A stretch of DNA of 64,000 nt from Aeoliella sp052161615. Its GTDB lineage: Bacteria; Planctomycetota; Planctomycetia; Pirellulales; Lacipirellulaceae. The notes under the pieces were generated by a model. It searched no databases and was not told the DNA's origin. It saw only the letters and a program-made list of their open reading frames with translations. The stretch is taken from positions 310,001 to 374,000 of the forward strand of contig NZ_CP197417.1 of NCBI RefSeq assembly GCF_052161615.1, written 5' to 3'. Made by a program: the position numbers and the translations under genes. This document shows, piece after piece, positions 1 through 8,591 of the stretch; the stretch's first letter is position 1; the number at the start of each line of letters is the position of its first letter.

Positions 1-111
1 AAGTCGTTGCGCGGGGTACGTTGCTCGTCGGTAACACTTTGATCGCAACGACGTCTCGGGGGAGGGCTGGGGTGGGGGCTGAGTTTGCGAGTGAACGGTC
101 CATGCGACTAG

Positions 112-536
112 TAGGCCGGGTCAAGCTCCGCGCCGACCCGGCGCTTGGCGGTTTGCAGTTGTTGGCGCTCGCGATATCGCCGTTTGCTTCTCGCGTTTGA
201 TTTGGTTCTTGTCTCACGCAAAGGCGCAAAGACGCGAAGCGGTTAGCTCCAACGGAGCGCGCTTCGATAGCCCAGGGCGCAGCCCTGGGTAGGGTGATGA
301 GATGGTGATTGCCAGCTCTGAAAGAGCGCGCTACGGTCACGCGTGGCGCGCCGGTAGCGCGTCCCGTTGGGACTATCGCGGCGTTATGGACGAGTTCCCA
401 GGACTTCGTCCTGGGCTATCGAAGCGCGCCACTTCGTGGCTAGTAAATGGATGGCGTGTGCGTGTTTTAAATGGCTCAGTTTCTCCTTCGTTTCTAGCGT
501 CCTTTGCCGGATCGGCGCTCCACTTGATCCGGCCTA
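112..536. repeat. Inverted pair of a 31-bp repeat
   Basis: A 31-bp unit at 112-142 (begins TAGGCCGGGTCAAGC, ends CGACCCGGC) recurs in inverted orientation at 506-536 with few mismatches. A third diverged copy lies at about 7320-7351, just upstream of the 7309 gene. The element at 240-447 sits inside the pair. The family probably consists of small non-autonomous repeats; no coding function is seen. Confidence 0.6.
240..447. repeat. MITE-like inverted repeat, ~40-bp arms
   Basis: The left arm (about 243-292) and right arm (about 398-445) share GCGCTTCGATAGCCCAGG in inverted orientation. Each arm also holds its own small hairpin (CCCAGGGcgcaGCCCTGGG on the left, CCCAGGacttcgtCCTGGG on the right). 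The interior is rich in further short palindromes. Open frames across it are short, on several frames, and show no domain, so this is read as non-coding repeat DNA. Confidence 0.6.
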
Positions 537-673
537 CTTATATGTACAGTCATCAACCTACCACAGGCGCGCGTACTTTCTAGTCCCTTTTTGGACAAAC
601 GTACATTTTCTCGCAAATAGTTTTCGGACCGGGAATTCTGAGGAGAATGTGGGGAAAAATTGCCTCGTTTTCC

Positions 674-945
674 CCAGCCGCGGAGCGGCGACAGCGCATA
701 GCCAGGGGCGCGAGCCCCTGGTTGGATGGGCAACGTTTGACCGTGAGCCGCGGAGCGGCGACAGCGAGCTCCAGCCTCGGAGAGAGAGAGAGAGAGAGCT
801 GGAGTGAGTGGGGTGCCCGGCGGACGTTGTAGTGGTTTGAGGCCAAAGGTGATTTCGCTGTCGCCGCTCCGCGGCCTTCGGTGTGGGGGCGATTGGTCCA
901 GGGGCTCGCGCCCCTGGCTATGCGCTGACGCCGCTCCGCGGCTGG
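674..945. repeat. Inverted repeat element with GCCGCGGAGCGGCGACAGCG units
   Basis: Units at 676-721 and 745-766 on the plus strand are matched in inverted orientation at 856-875 and 898-943. The 46-bp version carries an inner hairpin CCAGGGGC/GCCCCTGG. A (GA)n run lies at about 779-798. The structure is a composite palindromic repeat just upstream of the first gene. The rest of the 1-1075 interval holds no supported gene. Confidence 0.6.
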
Positions 946-1075
946 AAGCTGGCGAGCAGGATGCTTACGCCACTCCGCCAAATTTGCTTGCGTCTTGGTA
1001 TGGTATACCGTAGTATGCACTTGCGTCGTGGCCTGCGGCAGTGCTGCGACTTGGTCCTCTCTCAGGCACTTATAT

Positions 1076-2629
1076 ATGTCCCCTCGAAAACTTGCGACCT
1101 TCACGATAGCCATCGCCATGTTGTTAGCGGCGAACGTGTTTGCTGCCGACCCCGCCGACCGTAAGGCTCCGCGGATCATCTGCGACAATGATGGCAACGA
1201 GGCGATGCGAGGATTCGACGAGCCGCTGGTGGAGAGCCATCTTCGAAGACGGACCACCGATCTCGTGGGGACCCACGTGGACTCCATCTACTACTGCACC
1301 AATGGTGGATTCGGGACTTGCTCGCGGCAGAGCAAGGTGTGGAAGCCGCTGGTTGATTGCCCCAAGGAGTACCCCAACAATCGACTGCAAGACTTGTTCG
1401 ATCTTGGGACCGATCCCCTCGCCATCACGGTGAAGTTCTGCAAAGAGAACGACCTCGAGGTGTTCGAGAGCGTGCGGATGAACGACGTGCACGATCACTC
1501 GACGAAGCACGCGATGGGCGTTTGGCGGTTCGAGCAGAATGACTTCAAGCACCAGCACCCCGAGTGCTTGATGGAGACCAAGTTCAAGAAGCCGGTCACC
1601 GGGGCGTGGTCGGCGGTCGATTATTCGCAGCCGGTGGTTCGCGATTCGGTACTCGCGTATCTCACCGAGGGATGCACCAACTACGACATCGACGGTGTGC
1701 ATCTCGATTTCTTCCGTCATCCGGTGTTCTTCCGTTCGACCTACGAAGGCAAGAAAGCGACTGCCGAAGAACTCGCACAGATGACCGACCTCGTGACCAA
1801 AGTGCGAGCGATGACCAAGCGGATCGGCGACGAGCGAGGGCGTCCGCTACTCGTATCGATACGCGTCCCCGACTCGGTCGAGTATTGCCGCGCGATTGGC
1901 CTGGACCTCGAAGCGTGGCTTGCTGCGGGGCTCGTCGATCGACTGGTGACGAGCAGCTATTTTCAGCTCAACGAGTGGGACTATACGGCGAAGCTCGCCA
2001 AGCGTTACGGAGTGCTGGCGTATCCGTCGCTCGACGAGAGCCGGGTGAAGGACCCGGACGACCCGGCGGTGGCTCAGGCGATGCGAGGGACGCTACCCGT
2101 GTTTCGCGCGCGGGCGCTGGAGGCCTGGGCGTCGGGCATGGATGGCGTGCTGATGTTCAACGGTCCTGAGCCCACCGCCCCGCATTGGCGCGAGCTGGGC
2201 GACCCCGCGAAGCTCGCCGAGCTCGACCGCGACTACTTTGCTTCGTTCCGCGGCGCGCATCGTGCGAACGGTGGTAACTTGCCCTACGCCGAGTGGCAAA
2301 AGATCGAGACGCTGAACCCGGCGAACCCCCGCGAGTTTCGCGGCAGCGACACGCAGCGCGCGACGCTACACATTGCCGAGAAGCTGCCCAAGAACGCGCG
2401 GCTGACTCTGGCGTTTCAGGTGCGAGGGCTGAAGGAATCGGACGTGCCGCTACGCTTTGCCCTGAATGACAAGGAACTGCGGCCTGGCAAAGTCGAGAAA
2501 GACTGGTACCAGTTCGAGGTCAGCGCGGACGATTTTCGGCAGGGCGCGAATGAGCTAGAAGTAACCTTGGCCGACCGGCAGCCGAAGGCGAAGTGGATGG
2601 ATGCCAAGCTGGAAGTGCGTGTGGAGTGA
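1076..2629 (+). CDS. Secreted GHL10-like glycoside hydrolase (TIM-barrel family 10-type)
   Basis: Predicted exported protein of 517 aa. The ATG at 1076 was chosen over an in-frame upstream start at 995. It gives a clean signal peptide (basic MSPRK, hydrophobic stretch, ANVFA cleavage context), whereas the longer form adds a non-signal extension in repeat DNA. The core resembles the glycosyl-hydrolase-like GHL6/GHL10 barrels: a central IDGVHLDFFRHP motif ends a beta strand and is followed by LVSIRVPDS, LVDRLVTSSYF and GMDGVLMFN strands. The last ~110 residues look like a separate beta-rich domain, possibly carbohydrate-binding. Substrate is not predictable. It stands alone; the downstream gene is convergent. 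Confidence 0.6.
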   Translation: MSPRKLATFTIAIAMLLAANVFAADPADRKAPRIICDNDGNEAMRGFDEPLVESHLRRRTTDLVGTHVDSIYYCTNGGFGTCSRQSKVWKPLVDCPKEYPNNRLQDLFDLGTDPLAITVKFCKENDLEVFESVRMNDVHDHSTKHAMGVWRFEQNDFKHQHPECLMETKFKKPVTGAWSAVDYSQPVVRDSVLAYLTEGCTNYDIDGVHLDFFRHPVFFRSTYEGKKATAEELAQMTDLVTKVRAMTKRIGDERGRPLLVSIRVPDSVEYCRAIGLDLEAWLAAGLVDRLVTSSYFQLNEWDYTAKLAKRYGVLAYPSLDESRVKDPDDPAVAQAMRGTLPVFRARALEAWASGMDGVLMFNGPEPTAPHWRELGDPAKLAELDRDYFASFRGAHRANGGNLPYAEWQKIETLNPANPREFRGSDTQRATLHIAEKLPKNARLTLAFQVRGLKESDVPLRFALNDKELRPGKVEKDWYQFEVSADDFRQGANELEVTLADRQPKAKWMDAKLEVRVE

Positions 2630-2638
2630 AGGAACTAT

Positions 2639-2690
2639 TGTCATCCTGAAGGAGCCTAGGCGACTGAAGGATCTCGCTTGCCATTCGCTT
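2639..2690. repeat. TGTCATCCTGAAGGAGCCT repeat, copy 1
   Basis: Sequence starting TGTCATCCTGAAGGAGCCTA and continuing into GCGACTGAAGGATCTCG recurs almost unchanged at 46702-46740. It is a dispersed intergenic repeat and sits in the gap between two convergent genes. Confidence 0.65.
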
Positions 2691-2827
2691 GCGACAGCAG
2701 ATGCTGCACTTCTTGATGCTGGGGTCGGGTGTCGCCTCTTGTGCTGCGCACACGGACACACGGCCGTGGTGAGTCGGCGAAGTGACGCTGCTGGACGCGG
2801 CCGAGTGTCCGTGCCACCGCGTTGGCA

Positions 2828-5329
2828 CTAGTGCCGCGGAGCGGCCGGGCATGCATTCCCACGCGGAGCGTGGGAACGAGAGAGGCAAGCAAGTGCTAAC
2901 GCGGCGACGGAAAGCATCCAGGCGGCTGGCTCGGGGACTTGCGTGGTGCTGGCGAGCGAGGCTGGTGGGAAGACCTGACCGAAGTGCTCTTTCCAGACAT
3001 CGTAGTCGGCCTGAGTGACGGTGCCGGGGGTGATGTCGCCGGGGAGAGTCGCGGTGCTACCAAGTCGGTCACGCCACACCGTGTAGTCGGCGAGGTTCAC
3101 CACGGCGTCGCCGTTGTAATCGCCGGGGAGGATGGGGGTGACGGTAAAGAGTGCGTCGAAACTGATGTTTACCGAGTCGACTGGTCCCAGCGACTCCCAA
3201 TCAATGACGGAACCATCTGCCAGAATGGCTGTGAACGACCCCGTCCGCTGATTGATCGTTCTCCGCTGGTTAAGCACAAGACCGGGGATGGGGGCGCCAT
3301 CGATGAGGAACTGGGAGCCAATCAGGTGGAGCTCGGAGTCCTGGTCGACCGTGAGGCCCGAGAGTTCGCCGCCACGGACGCGAGCAACGGTGCCCCACGA
3401 TAAATCGAGGATTCCTTCGAAGGTGCCCCCTTGAATCTCGACCGTGCCACCGACGGTTTCGAAGGTGTCTTCGAACACGCCATCGGTGACGACGGTATTG
3501 CTCTTGGTGGCGAGGTAGGTCGAGGCGTTGTAGTCGTCGGGGCTTTTGAAAGTTCCGCCGGAGATGCGGACTTGGCTTTGCTGGTGGGCGGCTAAGGCGG
3601 TGACGGTGCCGCCGGAGATGTTGACCGCGGACGATGCGACTTCAAGGCCGGCAAGGGCTTCGCCTCCCTCGATATTGATCGTCGCACTCACCGCCGCAAA
3701 GTGCCGAGGCAGCGTGCCACCTTCGCGGAGGGTGAGCGATTGATTCGTGCGAAGGCCTTTGGGGACAACGCTCGTGGGTGAGTCGACCACCATGGGGTTG
3801 AGATCGATGGGGGGAAGCGTGGCGGGCGTTAGCAAGACATTGGTTAGATTATCGCCATTTTCGCGGCTGAAGATGACCACCGTCCCGTCGGCGAGCGTGG
3901 CGGTGAAGACGTCCTCTGTGGAGATGCCAACGCTGGAGTTTGTGTAGTTGGTGCCATTGCGTTTGAACTCGCCGCCGATGAGTCGGGCGCCACCACCGAT
4001 ACTAAGGAACGAGTGCCCCAGATTGCCACCGCTAATCTGCACGGAGTTGGCGTCTCCAACCGAGACACTCTCGAAGTTGCCACCCGAAATGGTACCGGTG
4101 GTTCCGCCACGGAAGACGAACTCATTGAAGTTTCCTGCGGTCACCTGGATGGTTCCCCCTGCGGCTTCGACATTTCCCGTGATCGTTCCACCGCTGACGC
4201 TCAATTGGCTTCCGATGTAGGTTTCGACATCGCTCGCAATCACTCCCCCCGACATCGTGACGACGCTGGTCGAGATGATACGAAACTTGGGGTCCACTTC
4301 GGGCCCCACGCCGATGGTGCCACCCGTGATATTCACCGTGCTGCGAGCGACTTCGAGGCCATGGCCAACGGTGCCTCCCTCGATGTTCAGGGTGCCTTCG
4401 GTCACCGCAAACAGGCCGCCGAGACTTCCCCCTTCTTGCAGCGTGAGCGTTTTACCAACGCGGAGTCCGGCGGGGCCCACGGGGTTCTCGGCATTGATCA
4501 CCTGCGGGCTGGGACCGGCGCTGGGTAGTGTCACGCGTACCAATTGGATGGTGGACAACGCGTCACCCGCCGGCAGGCTGAAGACGAACGGCGTGCCATC
4601 GGCCAGTGTGCCGGTGAAAGTGTCGGCAGGGTTCAAGATGATGGTGTTGCTGGTATAGGCGGTGCCATTTCGGCGAAATTCGTTGCCGGTGATACGAATG
4701 GTTGCCGAGTTGTTCGCGGTGAATCGTCCGCCAATGGCACCGCCGCTCACTTCGAACTCGCCGCCATTGCCCACTCGGACACCCGGACCGAGCACTCCGC
4801 CCGACATTTGAAAGGTGCTGCCGGTGTCGACCACGACGCCGGTGTCGCCTCCGAGTAGGGTGCCACCGGTCATGTTCATCTCGGTCCCCTCGTAGAGTTC
4901 GAGCGAGAGGTCGATGGTTCCGCCGGAGAGGTTGAACTGCGTGTCGTCGTACAGTCCGGCGAGATCGCCGGTGATGGTGCCGCCCGACATGTTGTAGACG
5001 CTCGTCCCGCCGGCGAAGAAGTCGGAGAGCGTTCCGCCGGTGATGTTGACCACCGAGTTGATGGAAACAAAGTAGGGACCGACGTCGCCGCCGAGTATGT
5101 TGACCTCGGTGTTGGTGTTAGTGCCATCTTCGAGCCCGGCGAGAAAATCGGCAGGGAGCGCGCCCCCCGCGTTGACGTTGAGCTGCGTCGACGAACCAAT
5201 CTCCACGGGCAGCGTGTCGCCGGGAAGGTTGATGACGGTGTCGAAGTTCGCGGGGTCGCTTTGAGCGCGAGCGATGGACGCAGAAGTGAATGCGACGAGC
5301 GCGACGAGAACGGAAAGCAAACGGAGCAT
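2828..5329 (-). CDS. PEP-CTERM/dockerin-type beta-helix surface protein
   Basis: 833-aa exported protein with N-terminal signal peptide (MLRLLSVLVALVAF, cleavage near ARAQ). Residues ~30-700 are many degenerate repeats of the type 'V-N-I-S/T-G-G-T' typical of parallel beta-helix, passenger-like surface proteins; about three larger modules each end with a '..FKRNGTNYTNS..ADGT' segment. Near the C-terminus are two dockerin-like calcium loops (GDYNGDAVVNLADYTVW and a weaker ADYDVWKEHFG), then VPEPAAWMLS and a hydrophobic helix, i.e. a PEP-CTERM sorting signal. The usual arginine-rich tail is replaced by SRSHAPRGNACPAAPRH, the translation of the intergenic repeat at 2831-2882. The function is probably cell-surface or extracellular. 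No exosortase is in the window. Confidence 0.75.
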   Translation of the reverse strand: MLRLLSVLVALVAFTSASIARAQSDPANFDTVINLPGDTLPVEIGSSTQLNVNAGGALPADFLAGLEDGTNTNTEVNILGGDVGPYFVSINSVVNITGGTLSDFFAGGTSVYNMSGGTITGDLAGLYDDTQFNLSGGTIDLSLELYEGTEMNMTGGTLLGGDTGVVVDTGSTFQMSGGVLGPGVRVGNGGEFEVSGGAIGGRFTANNSATIRITGNEFRRNGTAYTSNTIILNPADTFTGTLADGTPFVFSLPAGDALSTIQLVRVTLPSAGPSPQVINAENPVGPAGLRVGKTLTLQEGGSLGGLFAVTEGTLNIEGGTVGHGLEVARSTVNITGGTIGVGPEVDPKFRIISTSVVTMSGGVIASDVETYIGSQLSVSGGTITGNVEAAGGTIQVTAGNFNEFVFRGGTTGTISGGNFESVSVGDANSVQISGGNLGHSFLSIGGGARLIGGEFKRNGTNYTNSSVGISTEDVFTATLADGTVVIFSRENGDNLTNVLLTPATLPPIDLNPMVVDSPTSVVPKGLRTNQSLTLREGGTLPRHFAAVSATINIEGGEALAGLEVASSAVNISGGTVTALAAHQQSQVRISGGTFKSPDDYNASTYLATKSNTVVTDGVFEDTFETVGGTVEIQGGTFEGILDLSWGTVARVRGGELSGLTVDQDSELHLIGSQFLIDGAPIPGLVLNQRRTINQRTGSFTAILADGSVIDWESLGPVDSVNISFDALFTVTPILPGDYNGDAVVNLADYTVWRDRLGSTATLPGDITPGTVTQADYDVWKEHFGQVFPPASLASTTQVPEPAAWMLSVAALALACLSRSHAPRGNACPAAPRH
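2831..2882. repeat. GTTCCCACGC hairpin repeat overlapping a gene end
   Basis: Perfect hairpin TTCCCACGC-gga-GCGTGGGAA at 2856-2876 next to GCCGCGGAGCGGC at 2833-2845. Related sequence forms the inverted pair at 18030-18155. This copy lies inside the last codons of the minus-strand PEP-CTERM gene. Confidence 0.65.
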
Positions 5330-5458
5330 GTGGCCGAAGTTCTATAGGAGCGGGCGAGGGGGTCGACGAGTGGTGCGACCATCGTAACCCACCTGACTCA
5401 TGGCGTCCACGTTTTCCGGCGCGCTTGGGGTAAAGGGACTAATCGCGAGTGGGTGCCG

Positions 5459-7309
5459 TCACTCGGTGGTCGGATTGAACTTCGGGAGGGGGCGCGGGAG
5501 GAGAGGAAGTCGGATGGCGATGTCGTCGGAGTCTTCGGGGGGCGTGAGGAAGTCGAGGGGTGGCGAAGCGTCGAACAGGTCGTCGGCTTCCCTATCGTCT
5601 TCAGACTCTTCGGGCTCGGGGCGTGGTGGTTCGCCGAGCGCAGCGCGGAGGCGATCGTCTTCGACTTCAGTGACGGAGGCGCGGTGGCCTTTGTAGATCG
5701 ACCATGGGCCGTTTGAACCCTCGTCGTCTTTGGCGTTGGGACCGAGGGAGTAGAGCAAGAAGCCATCCGATGTGCGGCGATAAACCACGGCGTTGCCGTA
5801 AGGGTCGACAGTCTGCTGGGCGAGCAGCGACTTGTCGATGTCGGAGAGGGAGTCAGGATACGAGCCGAGGGTTGCGCGATGGACAGCGAGTGCGGTGGCG
5901 ATTTGTTGAAGCTGTAACTCGGCATTGGCGCGATCGACACTGTCCGCCATTGCAGAGAAGCCCGGTACTAACAGACTCGCGATGGCATTGCCGACGTGCC
6001 GTGACCGCGCGTCGCGACTCAGTGCGCTGGTGACGACGACTCCCACGGTGGGTGTGCCGGCGGCGTCGATTTCCGCCTCCAATACGTCAATGGCTGCGTT
6101 GCGCTCCTGGTAAGGCAGTTTGAAATTGTCGGTGAGTTTGTCGTACCACTCGTTGCCGAGCGTGAGCATGGTGTTCCAGTCCATGGCCAGGTGCGAGAGT
6201 GGTTCTAACGGGCCGAAGCTCTTTCGCAGACTGCCCGGATTCTTGGTGTTGGACTTCCGCACACCCGCCAAGTCGAGTACTCCCGTGACGAACAGCAACC
6301 GCTCATGCTCGTCAATGGTTTCGCCCATGCTGTCGTGGGGTGGAAGGCTCATCAAAAAGGTATGAATTTGTTCGGCAAGTTCAGGAGTGAGATCGTCGGA
6401 GGCAAGAATGTTTGTGGTGAGTCTGTGAGCGCACATTTCACAGGCAATCGGAATGAAGCGGATTCTCGCTGAGTAAGCTGGAGCAAGTTGTGATAGGGAG
6501 TAGATCGCCTTGCAATCGGCCCAAGCGCCGGCCGTGTCGCCAGACCCCAATCGCATGTAACCGCGGATTAGCAAGCTGCGCATCGCCGTCCGCACGGACA
6601 TCATGCTGCTGTCGAAGATGCTGAAGAGGGGAATCTCGGGGTCGGTGAGCAGTTCCGTCGGCGGCAAGTAGAAGTGATCTTTCGCTGCCGCTTGGTGGAG
6701 CAGATCGTACTCACTGGCGTAATCCTCTACCCACTTGGCGACTAACGGAATCCCAGCGGCGGACCATGGCTGATCCTGGATGTGCCCAAACAAGTCCAGT
6801 TGAATCCAGGCTTCGAGATCCGACTCCGGATCCGATTCTTCGAGGCCCCCTTCTTCCGTTTCCTCATCCTGAGGCACTTCGCTCGCAGCGATGTTGCTGC
6901 CTTGGTTAAGGCCGAATTCCCGTTTGTAGTGCTTCAGGAGCTTCTCGCAGAAAGCCTGGTCAATGTCTAGTTCTTTCATGCCATCCTGCGGCGGGATCGG
7001 CATACCCAGTTCTTTGCACAGTGGTGCTTGTCCCTCAAGCGGTACCTGCGCCGGCCACAACGCTCTAAGAAACGGAATCGCCCCGTTGTTCTCGGGCGTC
7101 ACGCCTTGTTTCATCTTGCCGAGCAGGTAGGCGGAGTAGTCGGGGAGACCATCGTCGGCGAGTGGCGCTGTGATGACGGTGGTTTGCGGCGAGACGATGA
7201 TTGGCGCAGGAGGCCCCGCGATTTGCCAGGCGAAGTACGCGACGAACACCAAGAGGGCGACGCCGGTGGCGATGAGGAGGCGTTTGCGCATGGGAAATGT
7301 AAGGGGCAT
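5459..7309 (-). CDS. Membrane-anchored hypothetical protein with pseudopilin-like C-terminal segment
   Basis: Up to 616 aa; a second start at 7291 (MRKRLLIATG) gives a more typical signal anchor, with one hydrophobic helix near residues 7-30. The large middle is helical with no recognised domain. Residues ~475-560 (ELQLQQIATALAVHRATLG, then YPDSL, DPYGNAVVYRR, SLGPN) resemble the C-terminal globular part of type II secretion major pseudopilins, a feature often seen in planctomycete proteins. The tail is acidic (about 20 Asp/Glu clustered around residues 570-605). The protein is probably periplasmic. It stands alone between a PEP-CTERM gene and a small membrane protein. Function unknown. Confidence 0.6.
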   Translation of the reverse strand: MPLTFPMRKRLLIATGVALLVFVAYFAWQIAGPPAPIIVSPQTTVITAPLADDGLPDYSAYLLGKMKQGVTPENNGAIPFLRALWPAQVPLEGQAPLCKELGMPIPPQDGMKELDIDQAFCEKLLKHYKREFGLNQGSNIAASEVPQDEETEEGGLEESDPESDLEAWIQLDLFGHIQDQPWSAAGIPLVAKWVEDYASEYDLLHQAAAKDHFYLPPTELLTDPEIPLFSIFDSSMMSVRTAMRSLLIRGYMRLGSGDTAGAWADCKAIYSLSQLAPAYSARIRFIPIACEMCAHRLTTNILASDDLTPELAEQIHTFLMSLPPHDSMGETIDEHERLLFVTGVLDLAGVRKSNTKNPGSLRKSFGPLEPLSHLAMDWNTMLTLGNEWYDKLTDNFKLPYQERNAAIDVLEAEIDAAGTPTVGVVVTSALSRDARSRHVGNAIASLLVPGFSAMADSVDRANAELQLQQIATALAVHRATLGSYPDSLSDIDKSLLAQQTVDPYGNAVVYRRTSDGFLLYSLGPNAKDDEGSNGPWSIYKGHRASVTEVEDDRLRAALGEPPRPEPEESEDDREADDLFDASPPLDFLTPPEDSDDIAIRLPLLPRPLPKFNPTTE

Positions 7310-7516
7310 GGCGTTAAGTGCCGGATCGGCGCGGAGCTTGATCGCGGCCTACGGTTACGGCAGACATTGTACGTGAAACTTCGCAGCTTTTCCCTCCCCG
7401 CGCTTATAGCGCGACCCTCCCGGAGGGAGGGTGAAGTTGGCATTACAAACGAGAACAGCCTGCGACTAGCTCTTAGTCGCAGGCTGTGGTGTGAAAGTAG
7501 GGGTGGCTGGATTTGA

Positions 7517-7813
7517 TCAGTTCGAGGGGGTGCCTCCCGCCATCGACTTTTGGATCATTCCGACGATGAAGGTGAGTAGTGCACCGCCGCCGGCGGCGAT
7601 GCCACCGTTGGCGGCCATGCCGGCGTCGCCTTTCATGAGTTCCTCTAGCATGGGCAATACATTGGCAATCTGGCCGCCGGCGACGCCGCCGATCAGGCCG
7701 GTGATGGTGGCGATCACCTTATTGAGATTGATGTTCTTCAAGAGCGCGGCGACCACGTTGCCGCCGGCAGCGCCACCCACGAGTTGGATGAGAATTGGAA
7801 TTAAGGCTTCCAT
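7517..7813 (-). CDS. Small glycine-rich membrane protein
   Basis: 98 aa from the ATG at 7813, which is preceded by a good ribosome-binding site (AGGAG, 7-8 nt upstream). An upstream in-frame start at 7873 lacks this. The protein is almost wholly hydrophobic, with two or three membrane segments and glycine-rich patches (VGGAAGGNVVAALL, GLIGGVAGGQIANVL, GGIAAGGGALLTFIVGMI) like glycine-zipper helices. No catalytic motif is seen. It resembles small conserved planctomycete membrane proteins of unknown role. Confidence 0.6.
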   Translation of the reverse strand: MEALIPILIQLVGGAAGGNVVAALLKNINLNKVIATITGLIGGVAGGQIANVLPMLEELMKGDAGMAANGGIAAGGGALLTFIVGMIQKSMAGGTPSN

Positions 7814-8591
7814 CGGTAGACTCCTGGAAAAGTAAGGAGAAGAGTGAAGCGACGCGAGCCTAGGGCGACTCACGCGCGTTGCAGCCTACCTGGCCACAAG
7901 GCTCGCACTAACGCGAGGCATGGGGCGCTAAGCGTCATCGTGACGCGTGGGGCTTCGGGGAGCTAGTGGGAAATCTCCACTCGGGGGGGCAGCCAGAGTC
8001 CCCTCTCCCCCGACCCGGTGAGGGTCGAGGGAGAGGGGACGCGAAGCTGGTGGGTGGCGAATGAAAAAGGGGGAGCGGAAGGGGAAAGGGCGATTTCGAG
8101 TTAGCCCGCGACGGGAGTCGTGGGTTTTGGTTCGGGATGTGGCTGCTTGGTCCGGGGTCGGGGACGACCCGGCTCACTGGGGCCCTCAGGGTTCGAGTCC
8201 CCTCTCCCCGTCCCTCACCCGGGACGGGGAGAGGGGACTGTGAGCGCTGGGGTCGCGTGAACCCCTTGGCGGGGTGTGTCGTAGGGGAAGGAGGCCTATT
8301 CGTTAGAATTCATGGGCGCGGGCGGAAACTGCTGGGAAGCTGCGCAAAATTGTGCCTGGCTCCGCGCGTCGCGGCCGGGCGGGTGGCAGGATATACTGGG
8401 TGGACTCCGCGCGGGTTGGTTCCGCCGGTCCTGCCGAATGTCCTGCCTTGAGATTGTTGATCTAGTTCCTCCTGAGGTTCGAGCCCCCTCTCCCAGACCC
8501 TCAGCGCGGGTCGGGGAGAGGGGACTCTCGTGTGTCCCTCACTCGGGCGGAGCTTTGAATACTTGCCACTTTGAATCCGAGAGTTGCACCG
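7814..8591. repeat. Gene-free stretch with three copies of a C-rich hairpin repeat
   Basis: Three hairpins of one family occur at 7997-8040, 8196-8239 and 8482-8526. The middle one has perfect 19-bp arms (AGTCCCCTCTCCCCGTCCC and its complement). A fourth copy is at 35310-35345 between the regB- and regA-like genes. A second repeat type (GGGGACGACCCGGCTCACTGGGGCCCT) is at about 8157-8185, with a related copy at 13633-13672. No gene is supported here. The stretch precedes the aminopeptidase gene and may affect its transcription. Confidence 0.7.

Noticed and set aside
302..1013. Several short open frames at the window start
   Set aside because: They run through palindromic repeats on many frames, with no ribosome-binding site or domain.
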